Below are positions 50,701 through 62,643 of a DNA stretch of 64,000 nucleotides, one piece after another; the stretch's first letter is position 1, and every line of letters begins with the position of its first letter. The notes under the pieces are model-generated. The model was not told the origin of the DNA and ran no database searches. It saw only the letters and a list, made by a program, of their open reading frames with translations. The DNA is from Acanthopleura granulata (lineage: Eukaryota > Mollusca > Polyplacophora > Chitonida > Chitonidae): contig JABBOT010000002.1 in assembly GCA_016165875.1 (NCBI GenBank), positions 17,553,419-17,617,418 on the forward strand, written 5' to 3'. The translations under genes and the position numbers were made by a program.

Positions 50701-53700
50701 TCAAGGAGAAAAAGACTTTTGCTAATGTTTGGAAACAAAATTTGCATGGTGGCTATTTGGGACCACCTCTTGGTATGATGGAAGCCTGACACCTCTCCAT
50801 GAAGAAACTTTGTAAAAAGAATAAAAACTAAAGACGACCATATTTACAACTACATTGTCAAACCTCTCAATATAACATTTGGATCACTTTTAATGTTATT
50901 TTCTTTTCCTTTATGGCGCTGAGCCCTCATCATTCTTTCTTTCTTACTGTGCCTAGAATATCCCAGGTTCTTCATAGAAGTAGTCACGATACACTTACAC
51001 TGCATTTGAGGCTTCACGTATCCACAAGAATCACTCAATAACAAGTTATGCCTCTATAATACTACTTACCTGCCCTTACAACTTGTCAGCAACTGTACCA
51101 TCCTTCTACACATGCTGAACAATGTACAATATTCCTTACTGCTTACTTATTTGACGGGTTGTTTACCTTTGTACCTGAGTATGCATGACTGACAGACTTC
51201 TTTTCTTTTTAAAATTCTAAGCTGACCCAGTTATAACTGGGCTCTGAAAATCAATCTAACTGCATGGTCCAGGGCAGTGCAGTTGTAATCAGGGCATCTT
51301 GGTTACTGTGACAACAACTGACAACCTGCTTAATCTACACAGAATTAATCTACACAGCACTGTGTATACAACCAGACAACTGTAGCAAGTGCAAAACTGT
51401 GCAGTTCTACTTACAGGAAAGGTTGGAGTTGTAGGCATAAATTTTAGGAGTCTCTAGGATTGAAATGTTTTTTCCAAACAGCTGAAGGCCAGTAGACTGA
51501 AGAGAGAATAGCACATTGGCTACTGCCTGGGTTTCTTCTAAGCCTGCATCCCGGTCAAACCGGATCTCATGGTCAGCTTCCACTGACCCAGGCCTGGAAA
51601 CACATTCATGCCAAAAGTTACAAAATGCTTAGCTGAATGTGTTGAGTTATTTGATTGATATTTTATGCCATACTCAAGAGTACTTGACTTGATTTGGTCA
51701 GCGTTATTGTGGGAGCAAACCAGGCAGATTGCTGAGGGATGTCTTCTCACGTGCAACGAGAGTCGAACCCAGCATACGCTAGACACTTACTCATGAGTTT
51801 ACACTTAACGACCTTACATACGTGTCAGAATACTTATAAGGGATCATTTTTACTGTCATGATTAATCAATTTTCAGACACATATTATACAGCCAGCTAAA
51901 GCGTGTATGAGGTGGACCCATAAGATGACCACATGTTTATGTACAAGCATCTACAAGGCAATAGTCCTACTCTGAAGAAACCTACAGCTTGACTGATTGA
52001 TTGACATTTAACATTATATATTTCCCTCACACGGCATGTACAATGGAAACCTGAGTTTTATTCATAAAATGAGGTACCTGAATTTCCTTCATATAATGAG
52101 AAACTTGAGTTTCCTTCATACAATGGGAAACCTGAGTCTTCTTCACAGAATGATAAACAAGAGTTTCCCTCATAGAATGGGAAACCTGAGTCTTCTTCAC
52201 AGAATGATAAACAAGAGTTTCTCTCATAGAATGGGAATCCTGAGTTTTCTTCACAGAATGATAAAGAAAGTTTCCCTCATTGAATGGGAAACCTGAGTTT
52301 TCTTCACAGAATGATAAACAAGAGTTTCTCTCATAGAATGGGAAACCTGAAATTCCATAACAGAATGAGAAACTTGAGTTGCCTTCATAGAATGGGAAAC
52401 TTGAAGACCCAGTGCCAACCACTGGCTTTAATGGCAAATACCAGAAATGAATTTACTGTATTTAATAATAATGTATTTACTGCCTACCTTAGCTTAGTAA
52501 CAATTACCCCCTCAAAGTTGGCCAAAGAATTATACTCCATATACAACTGAAAAGGATAAAATTAGAAAATCATATTTCCTTTGGATGTAAAAATATATTA
52601 AGTTGAAATTGAGGACATATACTCTTTGTACAACTGAAAAGGACAAAATTAGAAAATCATATTTCTTTTGGATGTAAGAATACATGAAATTAAAATTGTA
52701 ACTAATATCTGCATTCTATAATCCACTTAAAATATCCATATCTCACGCCGTGGGCTAAATTAATGCTCTAGGTACGACATCTGTACATGCAGACTGCAGT
52801 TAGGCCACTTGACCTTACTTCCCGTATACAAATAGGCCTTACCTAGAGTATTTAGCAGTGCACATTCAATGTAGCTAATTTATGCATGCAGCTTAAATTT
52901 CCCTTGGCACTTAAGAAGATTTTTACCTACTGTTATTATAAAGAAGCAAAAAGGATGTCAATCAAATAAAACCAATTAAGGAAGTGTAACTATCCTATAC
53001 TCACCCCTTCTCCAACCTCTGCTTTCAGCTGTTTAATGTCCTGATTGGTTGTAGGAAATGTCATGTTCAGCTTCACCAATGCTCTGATTGTATAGCGGAT
53101 GTCTGGAGATTTGGAAAAGTACATTAACTATTAGCCAGGCTGTCACAGTACCAGGTCTAGATTACACCTGATCCATAACAAATTTAGAGTGCTGCCTCAC
53201 TGGAACACCATCCGAAAGCCTCCAGGGGAAACACCCAACATGATCAATCACAATGGACTAACACAGGAGGACAAGTGCTTGAGCCATTCCACATAATAAG
53301 ACTTATCGTGAGCATCAAGCACAGAAGTCCAAGGGTCAAAAGATCAAAGATTTTGAAGTTTTAGGCTAGCTCTATGACTCATCTGGGGATTGGACCCAGT
53401 ATGTACTGCTTACATGTTACATGTACAAGGCCGATGGTGGAGATTTTATCACCTGACAAAATGAAGGTTGGATCTAGTTCAGTGCACACTGACCATATTC
53501 TTATTTCAAACTTTACATGTACGTGTACATCCGAAAAACTCTAAACCGTTTGAAGAATAACCTACATTAACAGATCTCGCCGCAAAATATGCAGTAATGA
53601 GCCTATTTTTTTTTCTGTCTGCTATGTACATGTATTAATACTGATCATACATGTTTTCCACAAATAGGTAACCTTAAGACTCATAACCTACAACCGTTTT

Positions 53701-56700
53701 GTAGAATCCTTATTTCTCTGATTGATGTATCATGCAGCACTGTTGTCTTCCCTGTACATGTCGGGAGTCATGTTTATACACTGATATATACATGCAGGGA
53801 GACAACTCCTATACACTTTGTCATGCTTATGACACACTTTCTGACTTTAAGGGCAGAAAAATTTAAACGACATCTCTTATTTACTTATTATATGTACTTT
53901 CATTTATTTGTTTATTTGATTTGGTTTTACACTGTTTTCAAAAATTTATTTCATCAATTTTGTGATTTATTTTTGGTTTTCAGTTTTCTTGGTGACAGAA
54001 GTGGGAATCACTATAGTAAATACACCAGTGGAGGTGGGTGCGGGAATCTATGCCATCAAAGCCCGGGGATGGACAAAGCCTGCTTACATTCATGGAGTAA
54101 GCCATCGCCTTTACCCCGATGCATGTACATGCACCCAGCTGGCCATCCTCCTCACATAAACCAACAGCTGAACCAGTCAACAAGAGGATCTGAACCGGTG
54201 ACTTAACTGGTCAGGGGCACATAAGCTATGCCAAGAACAATACTTTAGCTGAGGACACCATAATAATGTTTTTCATTCGTTTTGGTTATTTAGTTGTCGT
54301 TCGCAACATTCAAGAATTTTTTTGCTTACACAAAGGTGGTCAATTTATGGATGGAGAAAATTGGAGTGTCCAGCATTTTTTACAAACCAACAATCTTTGG
54401 AAAGTTACTGACAATTTTTTTCCACGTCACGTGTACAGATATGCACGCAATATTGACAGAAGGCAAGTGGCCTTCAACGGACGTTAAACTAGGCAAACAG
54501 CCATACAAGCATCGGCCAAAAGTCACCCGCTTTAGTGTCCCTAAGGCCCCACGTATTGTGAGAGCAATGGAATACTCAATTATAGCATTCCATGAATTGA
54601 TAGTACGGTAGCTCATACCTACCCTGACAGGTTGCATTGTCAGCCCGTAGTTTTTGTCCTGCTGGACAGAAGCAGGTCTGTGAGTCGTAGACTTTACGAC
54701 ACCCATACTCACATGTCTCGGTATGGTTTACACAGGCTGACCCACTACCATCTGCAAGCAGAGAACACTTCCTGAACATCAGCTCTGTTTCATACTTCTC
54801 ACTGGTCCATCAGGTTTCACAGGATGTATTAACCTAAGACTGTAGCTTAATTGCTTGTAATCTCGGTTTCATATTTCTCACTGGTCAATCACGTTCCACA
54901 GGATGTATTAACTTAAGACATTCATTTTCTGTAGCCTAACTGGTTTTAATTTCAATGGTCTGAAAAATTTGCCAAACGGACTGATTGCATGATCATTTGG
55001 AGTTTACAGACATTGTAGTGCACACTTTTGATAGAAAATCAGTAAGTGTTAATCAAATTGAAATAGAACACCTTTGTTTTAAAATGTCAAATAACAAAGT
55101 TTGTCAACAGTTATGAAGCAACCTGCATTACAATTCCTTTCATTTGTATGAGCTACAAAAATCAACAATGCTCAAGCCCTGCCCTATAAAAAAGCAATAT
55201 CCACATACATGTAGGGGTCTCTAAAACATAATACAAGCGTAAGGCTGCCAGAACCTTTGAATTTATTATATCTAACCCTGGGGAACAGTTCTGGTTGTCA
55301 GGATCCAGTGTGAAGCCTTGGTGATAGGAACGTGCAAAAGTATATGTTTACCTGCAGAACAGTTCTGGTTGTCAGGACCCAGTGTGAAGCCTTGATGACA
55401 GGAACGTGCAAAACTACATGTTTACCTGCAGAACAGTTCTGGCTGTCAGGATCCAGTGTGAAGCCTTGATGACAGGAACGTGCAAAACTATATGTTTACC
55501 TGCAGAACAGTTCTGGTTGTCAGGTTCCAGTGTGAAGCCTTGATGACAGGAACGTGCAAAACTATATGTTTACCTGCAGAACAGTTCTAGTTGTCAGGTT
55601 CCAGTGTGAAGCCTTGGTGACAGGAACGTGCAAAACTACATGTTTACCTGCAGAACAGTTCTGGTTGTCAGGACCAAGTGTGAAGCCCTGGTGACAGGAA
55701 CGTGCAAAACTACATGTTTACCCGCAGAACAGTTCTGGTTGTCAGGACCCAGTGTGAAGCCTTGGTGACAGGAACGTGCAAAACTACATGTTTACCTGCA
55801 GAACAGTTCTGGTTGTCAGGACCAAGTGTGAAGCCTTGGTGACAGGAACGTGCAAAGCTACATGTTTACCTGCAGAACAGTTCTGGTTGTCAGGACCCAG
55901 TGTGAAGCCTTGGTGACAGGAACGTGCAAAACTACATGTTTACCTGGAGAACAGTTCTGGTTGTCAGGACCCAGTGTGAAGCCTTGATGACAGGAACGTG
56001 CAAAACTACAAGTTTACCTGGAGAACAGTTCTGGTTGTCAGGACCCAGTGTGAAGCCTTGATGACAGGAACGGGCAAAACTACATGTTTACCTGCAGAAC
56101 AGTTCTGGTTGTCAGGACCCAGTGTGAAGCTCTGATGACAGGAACGTGCAAAACTACATGTTTACCTGCAGAACAGTTCTGGTTGTCAGGACCCAGTGTG
56201 AAGCCTTGATGACAGGAACGTGCAAAACTACATGTTTACCTGCAGAACAGTTCTGGTTGTCAGGACCCAGTGTGAAGCTTTGATGACAGGAACGCGCAAA
56301 GCTACATGTTTACCTGCAGAACAGTTCTGGTTGTCAGGATCAAGTGTGAAGCCTTGATGACAGGAACGTGCAAAGCTACATGTTTACCTGCAGAACAGTT
56401 CTGGTTGTCAGGTTCCAGTGTGAAGCCTTGGTGACAGGAACGTGCAAAGCTACATGTTTACCTGCAGAACAGTTCTGGTTGTCAGGACCCAGTGTGAAGC
56501 CTTGATGACAGGAACGTGCAAAGCTACATGTTTACCTGCAGAACAGTTCTGGTTGTCAGGACCCAGTGTGAAGCCTTGATGACAGGAACGTGCAAAACTA
56601 CATGTTTACCTGCAGAACAGATCTGGTTGTCAGGACCCAGTGTGAAGCCTTGATGACAGGAACGTGCAAAGCTACATGTTTACGTGGAGAACAGTTCTGG

Positions 56701-59700
56701 TTGTCAGGACCCAGTGTGAGGGCTTGATGACAGGAACGTGCAAAGCTACATGTTTACCTCCAGAACAGTTCTAGTTGTCAGGACCAAGTGTGAAGCCTTG
56801 ATGACAGGAACGTGCAAAACTACATGTTTACCTGCAGAACAGTTCTGGTTGTCAGGATCCAGCGTGAAGCCTTGATGACAGGAACGTGCAAAGCTACTTG
56901 TTTACCTGCAGAACAGTTCTGGTTGTCAGGACCAAGTGTGAAGCCTTGATGACAAGAACGTGCAAAGCTACTTGTTTACCTGCAGAACAGTTCTGGTTGT
57001 CAGGACCCAGTGTGAAGCCTTGATGACAGGAACGTGCAAAGCTACATGTTTACCTGGAGAACAGTTCTGGTTGTCAGGATCCAGTGTGAAGCCTTGATGA
57101 CAGGAACGTGCAAAGCTACATGTTTACCTGGAGAACAGTTCTGGTTGTCAGGACCCAGTGTGAAGCCTTGATGACAGGAACGTGCAAAACTACATGTTTA
57201 CCTGCAGAACAGTTCTGGTTGTCAGGACCCAGTGTGAAGCCTTGATGACAAGAACATGCATAAGTGCCTTCTTTGTTGGTACAGATCTGATTACAAACCA
57301 AACCCTCCATACACTCATTGATATCTGCAGAAAAAAGAATCAGAAAAAATCACATGACACACGTTCTTAATAACATCACAATGAATTGATTAAAATGGAT
57401 TGATGTTTGTCTTTTTCAGATGTGTAATATAACATTATTAACTAATTTTCTTACCTTTATCCAGGAACATTGTTACAGAGGTTCTGGCAAGAATTACCTA
57501 TTTTCTGAATGGATTAGCAAAGTCATTAACTTATTTTCACTGATAAAGTAATTAATACCTTGACAGACTGATCCATTCCTGTACACGTCTCTGTATCCAG
57601 GGAAACAAGAGCAAGCAAATCCTCCGATCACATTTGTGCATTTCTGCACGCAGTTGTGGCTGTTGTCAGTACATTCATCTATATCTACAGTAGAAAGACA
57701 GAAATCAACATCGAAGTAAAAGTATCGTGCAATTCACTTAAAACCCCTCAGCCTTAAGCACATGCACAATGTAACGAATAGATGCAAAATCCAAGAGATA
57801 TTATCTACAATACCAGCCATTCATAAAACTGTGCAGGTGTGCTATAAATCTGGTAAACTCGGGACAAACTGTTCAAGAGACGGAAAGTTTACAAACCTTT
57901 TATAAAATTTAACTTAAATGGCCCCAAAAGGATTCTTCCTCATGCCACTGTGTAAGTGTGGTGTGAGTTTGATGAACATCAGATAAATTGTTCTGGAGAT
58001 AGAGCGTTAATGAGGAATAAGGACAGGCAGACGGCCAGACTGATGCTGCCCACTACAACAATACCCCCTGGCCAATGTTGGCTTCATATATGTGATACAG
58101 ATGTTTACAGATAAAAATATATACATGTACTTCTGCTAACATAAAGAATAACCAGACATGACATGCAAATAGATGCGTGATGGAAAATCTTCAAAGTACA
58201 TGTACAATGTATATGTTACAGAGCAATGGTTAAAAACCATACAAAGCATCAGATGACAAGCCAAGTACCTGGGGATTGAGCAGGGTTCACACTACTGTTA
58301 ATACCAGGCTTCAAAACTCTTTAAACACTTAACAAGTCCACTGCTAAGATTTTGATTATTGAATTGATTTATTTGATTGCCTAATGCCATACTCAAGATC
58401 ATTTCACTTACACCCTGTCGGTCATATTTAAATAAAGGTGAGAGAAACTGTAGTGCCTGGTGTAAATCACTGACCTTTGCCAAGTTACTCACACACAGAT
58501 ATGCACATCATTCTTGCACAAGACAAGTCTTCAACAAATCCTAGGATGCACAGTCACACAAGCATTATTGACCTCCTAATGTGACCATGCCCACAAAGAG
58601 AAGAAAGAGCAGAGGAATCTACGAATTTCCTGCCCTAGGCTGGCTTTGAACTGGAGCCACAAAGAGGGAAAAACAGGTGATCTTACCTACACAGCTGGTG
58701 TTGTCTCTCTTGTAATTTGGAGGACAATCACACTTGTAGCTACCCAGAAGTTCCACACAGGTCTCCCCCTGGGGGCAGGTTCCCGGGGAGTTACACTCCA
58801 AAATGTCTGTGTCACACAAGCTCCCCGTCCACCCAGATTTACAGACACACCCATGGATGTTGTTACAGTGCGAGCTGCCCTGCCCACAGTCACACGGTGT
58901 CTCACACCCTAATCCCCAGTGATAACTGTCACACACTGCAACAAAACCAACAAGTTCAATCTGATATGCAATATTTATGTTTCTCTTCTAAAAATGCATC
59001 ATTTGACATTATTCACGAGAAGAGAACAACAGAAAAATCACATCACTTCGCGATAAACTTCACGACAGAACAAGTAGCGCGTGAATGTGCCCCATCACTA
59101 CTTCAACGGCTCTTGCCTGCCTCCGCAAGAGTAAAATTGTTCAGCGAAAAATCTTAATGTATCTAGGGAATATATTTTATATGCATAATCAGAGTTAAGA
59201 ATATGTTAAGGTGTTAAGGAAAGAATCGTTTTAAATGGCAAATTAGAAGAACATCTTTGCCAGTGCTGGGTACACGTCTCTAGGGAAACGTCCTTGCACT
59301 TGCAACGTTGTAGTCAGGTGTGGTTCGCGGTTGATTGAAACGATGAAACTCGTCGCTAGAAAAAGGAGAATATTTTGTGAATTCTGCCATGCACATGTAT
59401 GGCATAGGACCGTTTCAACATCTGGATGATGTTGCTTTTCATGTTGCCTATCTTTTCTGATGGTCTTTATACAGTTCGCATTAGCGCTCAGCATTTTACC
59501 CAAAGATTACAGTTGGTGAGCAGTGCGGATTTGACCTGGATTTACCGGCCACAGAGCTTCAGTTTCGTTTTTATCTCGAAGTTGATGAAGAATTTGGATT
59601 CAGTTACTAACAACCCTTTGTGCTGATAGCTGTTTATGCGACTCTAAGTGTTAATGGGTATCACATTTTGTGGCCTGAAATTTGCATTTTGGGCTCAGAA

Positions 59701-62225
59701 TCAGTAACATCGTTGACATTCAGTTCATGGACGAGATCGGAGATGCTCACGGGAACTTTGCCTGTTTTATTACATGGTCAGTGAGACATTTGCTTCATGA
59801 CATAACAGCGGACGTAATCGTCGTTTCCTGAGGACCTGTTATTTTAGCCGCACAACTGACCGCCTAAAATAAGGTAAGGGTGTCGTGTTTGCTGGTGAAT
59901 ATAAAGAAAGTTGTTTGAGCGGCAAAAATCCTCTGCAAAAAAAAGTCCCTGTCGTCTGCTTCATGTCTTTGTGGCAGAGCTGGTCCAGTGGCAAATTGAA
60001 GGGTTCCATAACTTTGAATCGTGTAATATTTCACCGACGGCTTACTCTTAAAATACATTTCTAATTGTTGCTCTCCCCGATTTCTCAGTTTTAAACAACA
60101 ACGCTGTCTCTCGTAGTAAAAAAAAAAATGTGCATGTAGGTGGGCGTGACGTAACGTGTAAGATTTTGTTTCTTCCCCACGCTTTGCAGCCAATCAAATG
60201 TTTTCAAAAGTGTTATGTACGTAGGGTAATATGAAAAATCTATGTTGGGCTGGCAGGAATGAAAACTACATCAGTTATGTGATAAATTGATTCATTACAT
60301 CGAATTCTATCAAATCTGGGTTTAATAGGCTTTTACTGTGCAGGCCTATCTTGTATACTAACACAAGCTAAGAAGATTTATCATAAACGAGGTCAAGTTG
60401 AAACTGCCAGAGAAATAACGATAACGTTATAATGTCGCTTGACATTTAAGTCATGTAACCCAAGGTGTCAGTTAGCATGACACTCTTCTTCCCTCTCTTT
60501 CTTTACAAAATCTAATGTGGCCTGAATAACTGTGGAATGATCAAATATAACAGGGGTATGTATTTTACCTCAAATCATACATGTAACTTTCAGGTATGTC
60601 TGTAGCAGAGAGAGAGAGAGCACGGGACAGTAGTGATTAATAAATACATGCAAATCAAAGAAGACAATTATTAATTATTTGTTTGTTGTTTTAACTCCAT
60701 ACTCTTGAATTTTCCACAGATACGATGGCTGCCAAATTTATGAGTAGGGGAAACGGGAGTGCTGGAATAAACCATGACCGGTGTGCCAGCACGGGTTCCC
60801 ACGGGTTCTAAACAGTTTTCCGCCCACCATAACGCTGGCTGCTGTCATGTGGGTGAAATATTCTTGAGTATGGCATAAAACACCAAATCAAATAAAGAAG
60901 TAAACCATGACGTTTGGCGAGTTTATAAGGATCAACTTTCAAACAAGTACTGGCTTCCTCTCAGGCCGCAAGTGGGAAGGTCTGCCAACCTGCTGGTGAT
61001 CGTGGGTTGCCGCCGGGCACTGCCCAGGTTCCTCCTACCATAATGCTGACCGCCTTCGTATCAGTGAAATATTTTTGAGCGCGGCATAAAACACCAATCA
61101 AGTAAAATAAATAAATAAATATAATGACAGCTGACAACACAAGAGGCCACACAAGCATGACAAGCATCATCAACCATTTACTGCCGCGGAGGCCTCACAA
61201 ACTGTGGCAATGAGACAGAATCTACAAATTCACCAACAATACAACAGCAGTGTCATGCTCACCTTCACATACTGACTGATTGGCGCTCAGCTTGTAGCCA
61301 GTTTCACAGGAACAGTTGTATTGTCCATACGTGTTTGTACACACCACATGTTGGCCATTACAACGTGTAGCACACTCATCTATATCTGTAAACAGTTCAG
61401 AAATGCTGAATGTTGCAGTACATGTCTAAATACACACATTTTTAAGAAAAAAATTGAACACTGTTCAATAATTAGCACGAAACTCAAAGAATATATTGTA
61501 TACACATGTAGTGAAATTTATGTTGGTAACCATTTTTACAGTTACTTACCTTCACAACGGTCGTTTTTCCTTACATAGCCAGTAAAACAGTCACACGTTG
61601 CATTGATGGATTCTGTGTTACAAATCTGGTCACAGTCCAGGCTGTGAGCCTCACAGAGTTGTTCAACTGAGACAGTATCAAGTGGCATTAAGAATCAGAC
61701 ATAAAACCTTCATACAAAAGGTTACAACAGGAAATAAATATTTTCTTTCGTCTATGTGGCTCTGCATTAATAACTACATGACTGTATCAATAATTATGTT
61801 ACTGTATTAATAACTATGTGACTCTGCATTAATATCTATGTGACTCTACATTAATAACTAAGTGACTCTGTATTTGCCACACAGAGTTTGAAGATCATTT
61901 TAATTAAGAAAACAAAGCAAGTTTAACATTTTCAAAAAAACAATGTACACCGTCTGCTAATGATTTTACACCAACCCATTTCTGATCAGTTCTACTCAAG
62001 AGATCACTTAAATCCATATTCAAGACTCCACGAACAGATTATACAAACTTTCACTCTCTGACTTTGCCTTAAATGAGTTATACAAGAAAACCAGTGTACC
62101 TTCAGTGCATGTGAACCTGTCATCATTTAGTACATAGCCTTTGTAACATTCACAGTTATAGCTGCCCCTGACATTGTCACACTTGTGTTGACATTGATGA
62201 ATTCCAATTTGACATTCGTCTACAT
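44750..62225 (-). CDS. Multi-EGF, SEA-domain, single-pass membrane protein (3' sixteen exons)
   Basis: Minus-strand exons (high to low): 62225-62100, 61666-61550, 61385-61263, 58935-58687, 57684-57559, 57324-57202, 54751-54623, 53102-53005, 52546-52488, 51593-51415, 50492-50393, 49450-49395, 47986-47851, 47060-46861, 46067-45994 and 44818-44750. All joins are in phase, giving 653 residues plus stop. The order is: calcium-binding EGF (DVDEC), EGF, calcium-binding EGF (DIDEC), a double EGF exon, calcium-binding EGF (DIDEC), calcium-binding EGF (DINEC) and EGF. All of these exons are phase 1-1. A SEA domain spans three exons with the autocleavage-type motif LRPGSVEAD. Then come a Cys-containing segment (CDWNPC), a Thr/Pro stalk, a transmembrane helix (exon 47986-47851), and a cytoplasmic tail of about 110 residues. 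It is probably a cell-surface adhesion or receptor-like protein. The N-terminus is off the window, and no orthologue name is claimed. Confidence 0.92.
44955..45190 (-). repeat. tRNA-derived SINE in the last intron of the EGF/SEA gene
   Basis: Minus-oriented, with tail, body ('gagcctggggaaaacccagg', 'gcatccgcaaattgctggta') and B-box 'gtgagttcaaatcc'. The head is diverged. Confidence 0.8.
47851..47986 (-). other. Transmembrane exon of the EGF/SEA gene
   Basis: This exon encodes a hydrophobic helix of about 22-24 residues ([19 protein letters not shown]), then WCRSR as a positive stop-transfer signal and a polar tail. It fixes the topology as type I, with the EGF and SEA domains outside the cell. 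Confidence 0.9.
48155..48330 (-). repeat. SINE-like insertion with second-type body
   Basis: Shares the 3' tail with the main SINE, but the body reads 'gaaggaaactggggttccgg', 'accaacctttggcaagttac' and 'tggcacactttgccacctgt'. The same blocks are seen near 50095-50310, 58360-58500 and 60675-60790. Confidence 0.65.
49650..50060. repeat. 56-bp minisatellite in a SEA-gene intron
   Basis: The unit 'cttgtaccattccactacc' plus 'attcccactagcttatcacc' and 'agcacaccgtttgcagg' recurs at 49716, 49772, 49828 and 49884 with a 56-bp period. Shorter, partly deleted units follow up to about 50060. The Tyr/His/Ser/Pro open frame it creates is a by-product. Confidence 0.85.
50095..50310 (-). repeat. SINE-like insertion with second-type body
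   Basis: It shows 'gagtgaaggaaacagcagtg', 'atcgtttggtcagtttctga', 'aaaccttcccatgtgtacc' and a B-box-like 'ctgaatgacaagtgtc' region. It is decayed. Confidence 0.55.
51645..51800 (-). repeat. SINE insertion in a SEA-gene intron
   Basis: It has the minus-oriented tail 'ttatttgattgatattttatgcc', then 'actcaagagtacttgac', the body 'ggagcaaaccaggcagatt' and the B box 'gagagtcgaacccagc'. Confidence 0.75.
52030..52415. repeat. 54-bp minisatellite, open in both strands, within a SEA-gene intron
   Basis: 'cctgag' plus flanks recurs at 52131, 52185, 52239, 52292 and 52346, a period of 53-54 bp built from two related half-units of about 27 bp ('cttcacagaatg' and 'ctcatagaatggg'). Because the period is 18 codons, long open frames arise on both strands (86-137 codons). 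They sit in the intron between exons 52546-52488 and 51593-51415, and are probably not protein-coding. Confidence 0.85.
55277..57200 (-). repeat. 74-bp x 26 minisatellite made from an EGF exon end and its splice donor
   Basis: It begins immediately downstream (minus sense) of the EGF exon 57324-57202 and repeats a 74-base unit. Each unit holds about the last 57 bases of that exon (reading [15 protein letters not shown] in the exon's frame) plus the donor gtaaac and about 14 intron bases. The unit junction 'cctg(c/g)(a/g)gaacag' occurs at 55277, 55351, 55425 and so on up to the true exon at 57201. The distance 57201-55277 is 1924, exactly 26 x 74, so there is no net indel. Because 74 is not a multiple of 3, read-through is not open. 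Units differ by scattered substitutions, mostly in a variable pair near 'gga(c/t)c(c/a)'. Confidence 0.95.
58360..58500 (-). repeat. SINE-like insertion with second-type body
   Basis: The tail 'ttgatttatttgattgcctaatgcc' leads to the body 'gtgagagaaactgtagtgcc' and 'ctgacctttgccaagttact'. Confidence 0.6.
58936..60674. other. Intron sequence of the EGF/SEA gene
   Basis: Both strands were scanned for EGF-like cysteine patterns and none was found. The stretch is unique-looking AT-rich DNA. Confidence 0.45.
60675..61125. repeat. Cluster of SINE pieces in both orientations
   Basis: A minus-oriented second-type piece (about 60675-60790) is followed by a plus-oriented SINE end (60820-60902, 'gtgaaatattcttgagtatgg'). 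A further plus-oriented SINE 3' half (about 60950-61125) ends in (aaat)n. The cluster lies in the large intron before exon 58935-58687. Confidence 0.75.
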
Positions 62226-62387
62226 CTGAAAGCCAGAAAGACAAAACACAAAATTTACCACCCAACCAATGCTTTCCTGCATTTTTGTCAGAAAACCCCC
62301 AGCATCCTCGATTCCAGCTACAGGTTATTCCTGAATTGATGTCCTCTCACACTGTACATGCCATGTATGTACTACTTCTCTTTTAAA

Positions 62388-62643
62388 ATTAGGGGCTTTC
62401 GTGGCCAAGGGAGCATGTGCAGATTAATTACCCAGGAGCCTCTCACCAATGCAGTCACTGTGAGTTCAAGTCTAGCTGATGCTGGACTTGTACATGGGAA
62501 GGTCTGCCAGCAACCTGTAGATGGTCATGGGTTCCTCTAGGCTCTGCCTAGTTTCCACTCACCATAATGCTGGCCTCAGTCATATAAGTGAAACATTATT
62601 GAGTATGGCGTAGAACACCATTGAAATATAAAAGTAAATAAAT
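62388..62643 (+). repeat. tRNA-derived SINE
   Basis: The head 'ggggctttcgtggccaaggg' and B box 'gtgagttcaagtctagc' precede the body 'ggaaggtctgccagcaacct' and the tail 'gtgaaacattattgagtatg', ending in A/T-rich sequence. Confidence 0.85.

Larger units (their letters stand above)
51415..53102 (-). other. SEA domain exons of the EGF/SEA gene
   Basis: Three exons (53102-53005, 52546-52488, 51593-51415) encode a SEA module. It begins near [14 protein letters not shown] and continues through [20 protein letters not shown], ending after [10 protein letters not shown]. The GSV in a beta-hairpin after a Leu/Arg/Pro matches the mucin-type G|SVVV autoproteolysis site. Glycosylation sequons (NMT, NIS, NLS) are present. 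Confidence 0.85.

Noticed and set aside
55277..57200. CRISPR-like array
   Set aside because: Units are contiguous without unique spacers, the period includes exon sequence, and the context is an animal gene.
58646..59157. Plus-strand frames of 88 and 146 codons
   Set aside because: They are antisense to the double EGF exon, and the cysteine pattern and phases support the minus strand.
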